Shown: positions 34,576-42,752 of the stretch, in pieces
How positions within the stretch are numbered: the stretch's first letter is position 1
Layout of the letters: each line of letters starts with the position of its first letter
IMG/VR virus record: IMGVR_UViG_3300010885_070871
Coordinates: 1-64,000 of that record
Source of the DNA: a virus
Strand: one strand, 5' to 3'
Length of the DNA stretch: 64,000 nucleotides
Position numbers and translations under genes: made by a program
The notes under the pieces: model-generated
The model's input: the letters and a program-made list of their open reading frames with translations, nothing else
Database searches by the model: none
What the model was told of the DNA's origin: nothing

Positions 34576-36279
34576 GTGAACAGCGAAAAATATAATATAG
34601 GAGATATTGTTTCTGTTCCTAATAGGAGCAAAAACTTTTCTGTTCATAATCATGAGGACCAAAAAATAACTAAAGATGTTTTATCGTTATTTAATACTTT
34701 TTTAGAATATAATATTAAGAAATGTAGTTTTTTAATAGTAGAATATTCAAAACGGTATCCATATCTTTTAAACCTTGATATTAAAATTTTTTTATATTTA
34801 TGTTATTTAGATAATTATAAAAAATACAAAGATTTTTTTAGATTATTATATAAAAAATATCCTTCAAAAGAAAGTGCTTGTATACTCCAGTTAATTTCGC
34901 ATAGAATATATGAAACTGAGGGATATAATAGATATTTAGAAAAAGATTTAATTAATAGTATTTCTTTTTTTGAAGAAAGCCAGTGGCATAAATGGAGAAT
35001 AAGTGGAAAATTTTTTCTTGGTTTATATTCTAATAAGGAAGATGTTATCTTTGATAATTTTATACAATGTTTAGATATTGATAAGATGGCAATTGATATG
35101 GATTGCTATCAGGATAAACTTGTTTATATAGTAACATGGTTAAGATGTAAATATCCAAAAGAATCTGAACCCTATGTAAAAAAATTGTACGATAAAATAG
35201 AAAAATTTGGATTAGATTATAGCAATGCAATGGATTGTGCTATTAAATTTCATAATCCTAAGCTATTGGAAAAATACCTTTATGGATTCAAAACTAGTGC
35301 TTTGTGGGGATATATTAATGAATTAAAAAAAAATATGAAATATAAAAGAGTTTGTATTCTAGGATCTACTGGTTTGGTAGGATCTAATTTATATAAAAAA
35401 TATTCTGAATTATATCCTGCTTGTGTTATATTTAATCCTAAAAGATCTGATCTTAATCTAGAAAATAGAGAAGATGTTATAAAATATTTTATAAAAAATA
35501 AACCAGATTTAGTTTTCTTGTGTGCAGCTAAAGTTGGGGGAATAAAAGCTAATAATGATTATAAGGCAGATTTTATAACAATAAATATAAAAATACAAAC
35601 TAACGTAATAGAGGCTTGTCATTTAGCAGATATTAATAAAATTGTTTTCCTTGGATCTTCTTGCATATATCCTAAAAATTGTCTAATTCCTATAAAGGAA
35701 GAATATTTAATGACCGGACATCTAGAAGATACAAACGATGCTTATGCAATTGCTAAAATAGCAGGTATTAAAATGTGTCAATCGTATAATCAGCAATATA
35801 AAAGAGATTATATTTCAGTTATGCCGTGTAATTTATATGGACCAGGAGATAACTTTGATTCTGATAATAGTCATGTTCTTCCTGCACTTATCAGAAAAAT
35901 TGACGAAGCAAAGAAAAATAATATCGAATATATTAAAATATGGGGAACTGGTAAACCTATGAGAGAATTTTTATATGTTGAGGATTTAGTTGATGCTCTT
36001 ATTTACCTATCTGAAAATTATACATCTAGTGAAATAATAAATATAGGTACAGGTGATGACATTTCAATACACGACCTAACTAACGTAATAGCCAAAATTA
36101 TTGGATATGAAGGAAAAATAAAATTTAATACTGATTATCCTGATGGTACATACAGAAAATTGATGGACGTTTCTAAAATTTTCGAAACAGGTTGGAGACC
36201 TAAAATACCTATTGAGGAGGGTATAAGAAAAACATACAATTATTATAAAAGTAATATAGATAATAAAAATGGACTATAA
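34576..36279 (+). CDS. fcl: GDP-L-fucose synthase with an extra N-terminal helical domain
   Basis: 567 residues from a GTG start directly after the preceding stop. Residues 1-253 are a helical, aromatic- and lysine-rich domain with no family I recognise, perhaps TPR-like. From residue 254 (ATG at 35335) it is a complete GDP-4-keto-6-deoxymannose epimerase/reductase: 'VCILGSTGLVGSNLYKKYSE' binds NADPH, 'VFLGSSCIYPKNC' holds the catalytic Ser, 'YAIAKIAG' the Tyr-x3-Lys, and 'PCNLYGPGDNF' follows. It makes GDP-fucose, probably used by the GT10 enzyme. The internal ATG could yield a normal-length Fcl. GDP-mannose dehydratase is not in this window. Confidence 0.88.
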   Translation: MNSEKYNIGDIVSVPNRSKNFSVHNHEDQKITKDVLSLFNTFLEYNIKKCSFLIVEYSKRYPYLLNLDIKIFLYLCYLDNYKKYKDFFRLLYKKYPSKESACILQLISHRIYETEGYNRYLEKDLINSISFFEESQWHKWRISGKFFLGLYSNKEDVIFDNFIQCLDIDKMAIDMDCYQDKLVYIVTWLRCKYPKESEPYVKKLYDKIEKFGLDYSNAMDCAIKFHNPKLLEKYLYGFKTSALWGYINELKKNMKYKRVCILGSTGLVGSNLYKKYSELYPACVIFNPKRSDLNLENREDVIKYFIKNKPDLVFLCAAKVGGIKANNDYKADFITINIKIQTNVIEACHLADINKIVFLGSSCIYPKNCLIPIKEEYLMTGHLEDTNDAYAIAKIAGIKMCQSYNQQYKRDYISVMPCNLYGPGDNFDSDNSHVLPALIRKIDEAKKNNIEYIKIWGTGKPMREFLYVEDLVDALIYLSENYTSSEIINIGTGDDISIHDLTNVIAKIIGYEGKIKFNTDYPDGTYRKLMDVSKIFETGWRPKIPIEEGIRKTYNYYKSNIDNKNGL

Positions 36280-36850
36280 ATCACTGATAGAAAAAGAAAT
36301 AGAAGCAATAAGAAGAATTCCCACACAAAGGATTATTGATATTGTTGCTGCAATATCTAGAAATATGCACGATAGAACTAGAGTTATAACTTCTGGTATG
36401 GGGAAAGCAGGACATATAGCTCATAATTTTGCTATGACCCTTAGCTCTACAGGTACACCTTCTTTTTTCTTACATCCTTCAGAAGCACAACATGGTGATC
36501 TTGGAATAGTATGTCCTGGAGATATTATAGTTATTTTTAGTAATTCTGGTAAGACCAGAGAAATACAAGAGCTCATAGACCTTATACATAATCTAGGAAG
36601 CGGCAATTTAATATTTGCAATAGTTGGTAAAGGTAATGAAAATATATCTCTTAAATGCGCTGATTATATTGAATTCGGTGAGGTTGAAGAAATATGTCCA
36701 TTAGGATTAACCCCTACAACATCTACCACAGTTATGTCTGTGATATGTGATCTTATAGTTGTTGGGTTAATGAAACAAAACACGTTTACTAGATTAGAAT
36801 ATAGTAAACGACACCATGGGGGATATCTCGGAGAAAAATCTAAACAATAA
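36269..36850 (+). CDS. kdsD: Arabinose-5-phosphate isomerase (KdsD-like SIS domain)
   Basis: 193 residues, a lone SIS domain without the CBS pair of the full-length E. coli enzyme. 'RVITSGMGKAGHIAHNFAMT', 'FFLHPSEAQHGDLGIVCPGD', 'IIVIFSNSGKTREIQELIDL' and 'PLGLTPTTSTTVMSVICDLI' are diagnostic of arabinose-5-phosphate isomerases, including the catalytic His in the H-G-D-L segment. It converts ribulose-5-phosphate to arabinose-5-phosphate, the substrate of KdsA encoded next. It overlaps fcl by 11 bases and kdsA by 35 bases. Confidence 0.92.
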   Translation: MDYKSLIEKEIEAIRRIPTQRIIDIVAAISRNMHDRTRVITSGMGKAGHIAHNFAMTLSSTGTPSFFLHPSEAQHGDLGIVCPGDIIVIFSNSGKTREIQELIDLIHNLGSGNLIFAIVGKGNENISLKCADYIEFGEVEEICPLGLTPTTSTTVMSVICDLIVVGLMKQNTFTRLEYSKRHHGGYLGEKSKQ

Positions 36851-37613
36851 ATTACTAATAGCAGGGCCTTGTGTTATTGAAACAGATACACTCTGTATTC
36901 AAATAGCAGAAGAGGTTAAAAGAGTTGCTGAACTCTATGGATTTCGTCCTGTTTTTAAAGCAAGCTTTGATAAAGCTAATCGTACATCAAAAACAGGATT
37001 CAGAGGAGTTGGAATTGAAAGGGGATTAGAAATACTTTCTTTAGTAAAAAAAGAACTAAACATAGATATCATAACGGATGTACATGATATTACTCAAGTT
37101 AAAAAAGTAGCAGAAGTAGTTGACTTTCTACAGGTCCCAGCATTTCTTTGTAGACAAACAGATCTTATTGAGGAGTGTGCTAAAACAGGATTACCAACTT
37201 TAGTTAAAAAGGGACAATTCTTATCTCCTGAAAGCTGTAAATTTATAGAGGAAAAATTTTACGGAGCTTGGGGAACTCAATTATTAATAGGGGAAAGAGG
37301 AACGACATTTGGATATAATGATTTAGTTGTTGACGCAACTTCTATAAAAAGAATAAAAGACTCTTGTCCTAATTCTTTGGTAATAATGGACTGCACACAC
37401 AGTTTACAGATACCAAATAATTCTTCAGGAAAAACCAAAGGAAGAGGTGAAATGATAGAAACTATTATTAGATTTGCAGCGTCTTCTAAATCTGATGGTC
37501 TTTTTATAGAGGTTCATCCTGATCCTAAAAAATCTCCTTCCGATTCTGAAAACATGCTGGAATTAGATCAATTAGAAAATGTAATCAGAAAGGCAAGAAA
37601 AATTTATGACTGA
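36816..37613 (+). CDS. kdsA: 3-deoxy-D-manno-octulosonate-8-phosphate synthase, metal-dependent type
   Basis: 265 residues. 'LLIAGPCVIETDTLCIQIAE', 'VFKASFDKANRTSKTGFRGV', 'IITDVHDITQVKKVAEVVDF', 'LQVPAFLCRQTDLIEECAKT', 'LVKKGQFLSPE', 'GERGTTFGYNDLVVD' and 'LFIEVHPDPKKSPSDSENML' are the KdsA signature set. Cys in A-G-P-C-V-I-E and Gly in K-K-G-Q-F are the features of the metal-dependent class; E. coli-type enzymes have Asn and Pro there. It condenses arabinose-5-phosphate with PEP to Kdo-8-phosphate. No KdsB or KdsC is seen, so the host would finish CMP-Kdo. Confidence 0.95.
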   Translation: MGDISEKNLNNKLLIAGPCVIETDTLCIQIAEEVKRVAELYGFRPVFKASFDKANRTSKTGFRGVGIERGLEILSLVKKELNIDIITDVHDITQVKKVAEVVDFLQVPAFLCRQTDLIEECAKTGLPTLVKKGQFLSPESCKFIEEKFYGAWGTQLLIGERGTTFGYNDLVVDATSIKRIKDSCPNSLVIMDCTHSLQIPNNSSGKTKGRGEMIETIIRFAASSKSDGLFIEVHPDPKKSPSDSENMLELDQLENVIRKARKIYD

Positions 37614-38325
37614 GAATAAAAAATTAGATGTTATAATAATAAGCTATGCTAAGGATGAATATTGTGAATCTATAACTAAGAGTTGTTTAGAATCCCTAAT
37701 TCAATCTGAAGATGATTCACAAGACATATTTAATATAATAGTTGTTGAATCTGCTAAAGGTGTTAAATGGGAAAGTTTAGGAACTAATGTAAAAACATTA
37801 GAAGCACCACTTCCTTATGGATATCATAAGTTTCTTAATTATGGCAGAAAGCATGGAGATTCTGAATGGGTAGCACTTTGTAATAACGATTTACATTTTA
37901 CCAAACATTGGTTTACTAGAATAATTGATGCACACGAATCTAATCCAGAGGTTATTTCTTTTTCTCCTATCTGTCCAATGACACAAACAATTTATGGTAT
38001 AAACCCACATACGGGAAATCTACCTGGGTATGAAATAAGAAAACAAATATCAGGATGGTGTATAGTTCATAAAAGAGAAATATACAATTTAATAGGGGAT
38101 TTAGACGAGAGATTTTATCACTGGTTTTGTGATAATGATTATTCTATGGAATTATGGACTAAAGGAATTAAGCATCTTTTAGTTACTGATTCTATAGTTA
38201 TACATCATGATAAAAACATAGGAAAGACAACAGAAAAAGTTATAGAAACAAATGAAGAGATGTACAGATTAACTAGTGGATCTACTCCTATATTTAAAGA
38301 AAAATGGAAAAACTACATACAATGA
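37606..38325 (+). CDS. GT2-family glycosyltransferase
   Basis: 239 residues. 'KLDVIIISYAKDEYCESITK', 'LPYGYHKFLNYGRKHGDSEW', 'VALCNNDLHFTKHWFTRIID' (N-N-D as the donor/metal site), then 'ISGWCIVHKREIYNLIGDLD' and 'ERFYHWFCDNDYSMELWTKG', the last being the W-C-D-N-D-Y motif of rhamnosyltransferase-like GT2 enzymes. It overlaps kdsA by 8 bases and the next gene by 4. The donor is unknown; with KdsA adjacent, the acceptor may contain Kdo. Confidence 0.85.
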   Translation: MTENKKLDVIIISYAKDEYCESITKSCLESLIQSEDDSQDIFNIIVVESAKGVKWESLGTNVKTLEAPLPYGYHKFLNYGRKHGDSEWVALCNNDLHFTKHWFTRIIDAHESNPEVISFSPICPMTQTIYGINPHTGNLPGYEIRKQISGWCIVHKREIYNLIGDLDERFYHWFCDNDYSMELWTKGIKHLLVTDSIVIHHDKNIGKTTEKVIETNEEMYRLTSGSTPIFKEKWKNYIQ

Positions 38326-38924
38326 CAAGACATGAAATAATAAACAAAATCATTCAATCAAATGGATTTAATGATTACCTAGAAATAGGAGTTAGAAACG
38401 GAGAATGCTTTAAAGAAATTAAATGTACAAACAAGATAGGTGTAGATCCTAATCCAATAAGCAACGACACAACACATAAAATGACTTCTGATGAGTTTTT
38501 TGAAACCTGGGATTCATCAAAGAAATTCGACGTTATTTTTATCGACGGATTACATTTAGAAGAACAGGTTGATGTTGATATTCAAAACTCTTTAAATTTC
38601 TTGAATGAAGGAGGTTACGTAGTACTTCACGACTGCAATCCTCCAACTTCGTATCATGCTGCAGAACAACCAGTTTTTACTGCACCTGCTAACGGTAATT
38701 GGAACGGTACTGTTTATAAGTCTATTATTAAAGTTAGACTATATAGAAGTGATTTAGTTTTAGAAACTGTAGATTCTGATTGGGGTGTAGGAATTTTAAG
38801 AAAAGGAGGATCTAAAACATTAGATGTTTTTCCAGCTGAGGCTATGACATGGGATTGGTTTTCAAACAACAGAAAAGAAGTACTTAATTTAATTACACCT
38901 GAAGAATTTATTAGTAAGTACTAA
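38322..38924 (+). CDS. Methyltransferase-24-like SAM methyltransferase
   Basis: 200 residues from the ATG at 38322, which overlaps the previous stop (ATGA); the ATG at 38304 lies inside that gene. 'FNDYLEIGVRNGECFKEIKC' (E-I-G-V-x-x-G), 'TNKIGVDPNPISNDTTHKMT', 'KFDVIFIDGLHLEEQVDVDI' and 'NEGGYVVLHDCNPPTSYHAA' match methyltransferase family 24. Last gene of the glycan operon; a 61-base gap follows. Confidence 0.8.
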   Translation: MTRHEIINKIIQSNGFNDYLEIGVRNGECFKEIKCTNKIGVDPNPISNDTTHKMTSDEFFETWDSSKKFDVIFIDGLHLEEQVDVDIQNSLNFLNEGGYVVLHDCNPPTSYHAAEQPVFTAPANGNWNGTVYKSIIKVRLYRSDLVLETVDSDWGVGILRKGGSKTLDVFPAEAMTWDWFSNNRKEVLNLITPEEFISKY

Positions 38925-38985
38925 TATTTTTTATGAATATAGGAAATTATTATAAAATTATCAATATAAATTAGAAAGGATTTTT

Positions 38986-39243
38986 GTGAAAATAGATTAT
39001 GGTAAAAAAATAGTAGCAGATCGACCTTCAGGAAAATCAAGAATTGAAATATCTAGACATCCTGATTCTATAATGAATAATATATTAGTTGTAAATAGAA
39101 TAGGAAAAGAAAAAGAATCTTCTTGGATAATAGAAAAGGATTTAGGAACCTGGTTAAACTATCTAAAAACCGAAGGATTCACCAAGACAAAAATAGTTCA
39201 AGATGTGGAAACTTCTAAGAAAAATATTAAGAAAAAAAAATAA
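38986..39243 (+). CDS. Small unknown basic protein
   Basis: 85 residues from a GTG start, preceded by AGAAAGGA 5 bases upstream, one of the few Shine-Dalgarno-like sequences in the window. It contains 'GKSRIEISRHPDSIMNNILV' and 'KESSWIIEKDLGTWLNYLKT', and ends in a lysine run. The pattern of strands and one helix suggests a compact fold, maybe nucleic-acid binding, but no family is recognised. Confidence 0.6.
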   Translation: MKIDYGKKIVADRPSGKSRIEISRHPDSIMNNILVVNRIGKEKESSWIIEKDLGTWLNYLKTEGFTKTKIVQDVETSKKNIKKKK

Positions 39244-39244
39244 A

Positions 39245-39868
39245 ATGGAAAATCTGCAAGAGATAGATCTGGAAATGCTCGATAAAGAGTTAAAACCATT
39301 TTTTTATAAATGGACCAAAGGTGATAACAACGGACAAGTATGTGAGTACGAAAGCTTATTTAAAGATCCAGCTTCTGGTATAATCTGGATTAATTTTAAA
39401 GGGGGAACTAGGATAAACTATAGCGTCATGTCTGAATATATGATCGAGATAGATCCTATTCCTCAGAGCAATTCTACGAATCAACTTCAACCAATAACAA
39501 AAGCACAAAATAGCAGAATACCAGTTCAGGATCAATTTCCTGTAAAAAATGTTATGCTTGCTGATAATAGAGACTCTAAAGTTATTGATGAAAACCCTAT
39601 AGTTTCTTTGCTACAAAAACAAAAACCTAATTGGGTAGAAGTTGGAATAAAACTGAAATTAAATTTACCTACTAAAAACCTTTATAATGTTTTAACCTCT
39701 TCTTTCGAAGATGCAGAAAACGAGATTATAGAATTTGTGGTCAATGACCTCGACTTAGAAATAATCAAAGAAAGTTTGAGGATAAATATAAAAGAAATAT
39801 ATAAAGGTAATCATGCAAATATTCGAAAACCAGGAACAGATCTCAATAAAGAAGAACAAGAGAATTGA
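39245..39868 (+). CDS. Unknown protein
   Basis: 207 residues from the ATG at 39245 (MENLQEIDLEMLDKELKPFF), one base after the upstream stop; an ATG at 39203 would overlap that gene by 41 bases. A small N-terminal beta-rich domain ('GIIWINFKGGTRINYSVMSE') is joined by a polar linker to a helical C-terminal domain ('PTKNLYNVLTSSFEDAENEI', 'DLDLEIIKESLRINIKEIYK'). No family is recognised. It overlaps the Nudix gene by 56 bases. Confidence 0.55.
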   Translation: MENLQEIDLEMLDKELKPFFYKWTKGDNNGQVCEYESLFKDPASGIIWINFKGGTRINYSVMSEYMIEIDPIPQSNSTNQLQPITKAQNSRIPVQDQFPVKNVMLADNRDSKVIDENPIVSLLQKQKPNWVEVGIKLKLNLPTKNLYNVLTSSFEDAENEIIEFVVNDLDLEIIKESLRINIKEIYKGNHANIRKPGTDLNKEEQEN

Positions 39869-40376
39869 AGTCTTAGAGATAAACGAACACCTATTTATTA
39901 AGCAAATATATCCCGGTGTTATAATAATGCCCTATACATTAGACGATGAAGGTAATCCATCAAAGATTGGTATTATAAACGAGGTATTGGAGCAAAGACC
40001 TGGTGGAATGGCTAAGACATTAATAACTGGAACACCTGATGAAGACGACGATAATATTTTTCAAACTGCCATAAGAGAATTAAAAGAGGAATCTGGTTTC
40101 AAAGTACCTGATATTAAGAGATGGAAATTTTTAGGAACCCTTTATACATCTAAACTAGTACTTAACTCTAATCCCTGCTTTTCTGTAAACATAACTTCTA
40201 TTGTTGCAGAAGAAAAAACTACAGACGGATCTACAGAAGAAAAAGATTCTAAATTTGAACTTATAAGTATAGAAGAAGCTTTATCCTTAGAAGATTCCTT
40301 AATCAGTACTCTTTTTATAAAAACATTTAAAGATATTTTCATTAAAAAAGAAAACAATGAACAACCAACTACCTAA
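39813..40376 (+). CDS. Nudix hydrolase
   Basis: 187 residues. The Nudix box core 'TAIRELKEESGF' (R-E-x-x-E-E-x-G) is intact, preceded by an Asp-rich stretch that stands where the first Gly/Glu of the motif lie, off by one residue from the consensus. 'GVIIMPYTLDDEGNPSKIGI' begins the fold. Nudix enzymes cleave nucleoside diphosphates linked to another group, such as NDP-sugars, ADP-ribose or oxidised dNTPs. Given the glycan operon next door and the DNA glycosylase elsewhere, either role fits. The ATG is placed inside the previous gene. Confidence 0.82.
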   Translation: MQIFENQEQISIKKNKRIEVLEINEHLFIKQIYPGVIIMPYTLDDEGNPSKIGIINEVLEQRPGGMAKTLITGTPDEDDDNIFQTAIRELKEESGFKVPDIKRWKFLGTLYTSKLVLNSNPCFSVNITSIVAEEKTTDGSTEEKDSKFELISIEEALSLEDSLISTLFIKTFKDIFIKKENNEQPTT

Positions 40377-40539
40377 TAGAAGAGAAAGAAGAAAAGCTGC
40401 AAAAGTAGCAGGTCTTTTTGGTAAAAAAGAAAGTAACAAACAAAAGGAAGAGAGAAGACAAAGATCTCTAGTTACTGGAAATTTAATAAGACTTAGAAAT
40501 TTAACAGAGCAAAGAAACAGAAACAAATCCCCTGAATAA
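40357..40539 (+). CDS. Very small basic protein
   Basis: 60 residues, over a third Arg/Lys: 'NRRERRKAAKVAGLFGKKES', then 'RRQRSLVTGNLIRLRNLTEQ'. It overlaps the Nudix gene by 20 bases and is followed 3 bases later by the next gene, so it fits the tight packing. A nucleic-acid-binding role is suggested by composition only. The antisense frame is a shadow. Confidence 0.5.
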   Translation: MNNQLPNRRERRKAAKVAGLFGKKESNKQKEERRQRSLVTGNLIRLRNLTEQRNRNKSPE

Positions 40540-40542
40540 TCT

Positions 40543-40863
40543 GTGAACCTTAAATATATTATAGTAAATAAATCAGAAAAAATAAAGTCCCCTAAATTTG
40601 AGGGGATAGAAATACATCAGATAGATGTGAATTCCTGGTTTAAGAGTAACAGCCTTAATCCTTCAGAAATGAACGAAATAAGACAGTTTATATTCGAAGA
40701 ATGGATCATAAAAAAAATACAAAGTACTAAAAATAAAATACTTCCTGGGGCTCATGTAGTTATAATTTATGATAATCCGAGCCCATCTTTTATATCATTT
40801 CTGGAACAAAAAATATCCTTAATTTTTGAATGTGAATCATGTGAGTTAATTTTGATTAACTAA
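40543..40863 (+). CDS. Unknown small protein
   Basis: 106 residues from a GTG start: MNLKYIIVNKSEKIKSPKFE. Alternating strands and helices ('GAHVVIIYDNPSPSFISFLE', 'KISLIFECESCELILIN') suggest a small alpha/beta fold. No family is recognised. It closes the small-gene group before the tail module; a promoter-like element lies directly after it. Confidence 0.55.
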   Translation: MNLKYIIVNKSEKIKSPKFEGIEIHQIDVNSWFKSNSLNPSEMNEIRQFIFEEWIIKKIQSTKNKILPGAHVVIIYDNPSPSFISFLEQKISLIFECESCELILIN

Positions 40864-40873
40864 AATTATATAG

Positions 40874-40886
40874 GGTATATAGTATC
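40874..40886 (+). promoter_or_regulatory. GGTATATAGTATC late-promoter-like element
   Basis: It directly abuts the ATG at 40887, which opens the tail module. The extended form TATATAGTAT is the same as the one before 24932. Confidence 0.55.
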
Positions 40887-42740
40887 ATGGCAACACCAGG
40901 AACAGATAGTATAGGTAAACAAGTAGATGGATCATCGTCTGGAAATTCTAGTAATTTAGCAGATCCTGATATTCAAAGATTTGCAAACGGACTTTACAAA
41001 TTTGATTCAGATAAAATATATGGAACTTTTGAGAGAAGTGAATTAGCAGCACTTCCAAAAAGTTTATTTTATGATGGGGCAACAGCTTATGAAACATACA
41101 ATGGGCTTTTTGCTTATTATGTTTTGGGTAAAAATAGTCAAGGAGGAAGAGCTAGATATCACATTTCTGAAAAAACAGCAGAATTAAGTAAAATAACTCC
41201 TAATTATTCTAGAAATCCCACAGCAAAACAAATAATAGAAACAGTAGCAGGTCCTACTCAATCAGGAATTCCTGCTTTTCTAGATCCTGCAAGTCCTTTT
41301 AGAGGACAAATTTATAGTGTTAAGGATTTCATATTTTGTAAGCATTATGGAATAATGCCAAACAATAGAATGCTTACGCTTAGAAGATTTGCCTATCCAA
41401 CATTAGATTCTTTAAGAATAATACCAAACAAACCAAGGGATTTTGGTATCTCAGAAGATGGTAAGAAAGCAGAATTGCAACAGTCTTCTGCAGAAGGAAT
41501 AGGACTTATAAGAGATTTTAAAGGTGAATTAAACACAGCTCTTCCTGTTTCTCAAGCTGTAACATTTTTTGGAGGTGATACAGGAAATAATCTTTCTAGT
41601 ATTTTAGGTATAAATACAGGTCTTAATTTTGAATACCAAAAACAAGATCCTGTAAAAAATGAACAAACAGGGGATCCTGGTCTTATGAATTCCCCTTTTG
41701 GAGACTTAATTAAATCTTTTATAACAACAGGAAAATCTGATCTTAATCCAGAAGCAATCAGTAATTTAATAGGAACATTAGCTGCACCGGAAAAAAATGA
41801 AAGAGCATTAAAAAGGTTATTATTAAATAATGCTCTTGCTCAAGACGGACCACTTTCTAAAAAGATTTTTGTTAATGTTAATACAGTTGACCGAGTAATG
41901 ACAAGACAGCAGGGATTTGCAGGGGGGACTGAATCGTTTACTTTAACTTTTGATTATAACCTAACCTCTGCTGGAGAGGTAAATTCTAAACTACTCTTTT
42001 TAGATTTAATGACTAATCTTCTTTCTTTAGGGTCTGATTATGGACAATTTCTTTCGCCTGAATTAAGATTAGAGCAGACTAACGTTGGTTTAGGATTTCC
42101 AGGAGGTGCTTCTGGTTATATTAAATCTATAGTAAATCCAATACAATACATAAGAGACCAAGTTTCTGGAATTCTTTCTAGTCAAACAGTAAACAAATTA
42201 AATTCAGCAGAAGGAGGGTTAAGTAAGGATATACAAGAAATAACATCTGAATTAAAAGCTTTCGTCCAAGATCCTGATAAAAATCCAATACAAGAGGGAA
42301 GTAAATTTTATAAATCTATAGCAGTAATGATGAGTGATATTTTTCTTAAAAAAATATATTATCAACCATTAATGCTTTCAGGTTATCCAACAGGTGAATG
42401 GCATCTAGTAGTGGGAAATCCATTAAATCCTATAGCAATGATGGGAAATTTAGTTTGCAATAATGTGAAAATAACATTTAATGATGAATTAGGTCCTGAT
42501 GATTTTCCTACTGAAATGAAAGCAGTTTTTACTCTTTTTCCAGGAAGACAGAGACATAGAGGGGATTGGGAATCTATTTTTAATAGAGGTAACGGTAGAT
42601 TATACTTAGGCCAGTTAACAGAAAGTAGTGAAACGGTAAATGCTTGGAGAACATCAAGTGGATATGCACCTAATGATTTCCCTGAAGATGGTACAGATAT
42701 TTACAAAGTGACAACTCAAGGGGCAGCTCAAGGAAGTTAA
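40887..42740 (+). CDS. Putative tail/baseplate structural protein
   Basis: 617 residues starting MATPGTDSIGKQVDGSSSGN. Segments such as 'NGLFAYYVLGKNSQGGRARY', 'LTLRRFAYPTLDSLRIIPNK' and 'SGYPTGEWHLVVGNPLNPIA' look like packed virion domains, and 'ELGPDDFPTEMKAVFTLFPG' near the end suggests a tail-tube or sheath-type connecting domain. I do not recognise the exact family. It opens the plus-strand run of tail genes that includes gp5-, gp25- and gp6-like proteins. Confidence 0.6.
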   Translation: MATPGTDSIGKQVDGSSSGNSSNLADPDIQRFANGLYKFDSDKIYGTFERSELAALPKSLFYDGATAYETYNGLFAYYVLGKNSQGGRARYHISEKTAELSKITPNYSRNPTAKQIIETVAGPTQSGIPAFLDPASPFRGQIYSVKDFIFCKHYGIMPNNRMLTLRRFAYPTLDSLRIIPNKPRDFGISEDGKKAELQQSSAEGIGLIRDFKGELNTALPVSQAVTFFGGDTGNNLSSILGINTGLNFEYQKQDPVKNEQTGDPGLMNSPFGDLIKSFITTGKSDLNPEAISNLIGTLAAPEKNERALKRLLLNNALAQDGPLSKKIFVNVNTVDRVMTRQQGFAGGTESFTLTFDYNLTSAGEVNSKLLFLDLMTNLLSLGSDYGQFLSPELRLEQTNVGLGFPGGASGYIKSIVNPIQYIRDQVSGILSSQTVNKLNSAEGGLSKDIQEITSELKAFVQDPDKNPIQEGSKFYKSIAVMMSDIFLKKIYYQPLMLSGYPTGEWHLVVGNPLNPIAMMGNLVCNNVKITFNDELGPDDFPTEMKAVFTLFPGRQRHRGDWESIFNRGNGRLYLGQLTESSETVNAWRTSSGYAPNDFPEDGTDIYKVTTQGAAQGS

Positions 42741-42752
42741 TTAAAATAAAAT

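Noticed and set aside
40142-40526. Minus-strand open frames across the Nudix and small basic genes
   Set aside because: They lie opposite well-packed plus-strand genes with a recognisable Nudix motif and have no upstream signals.
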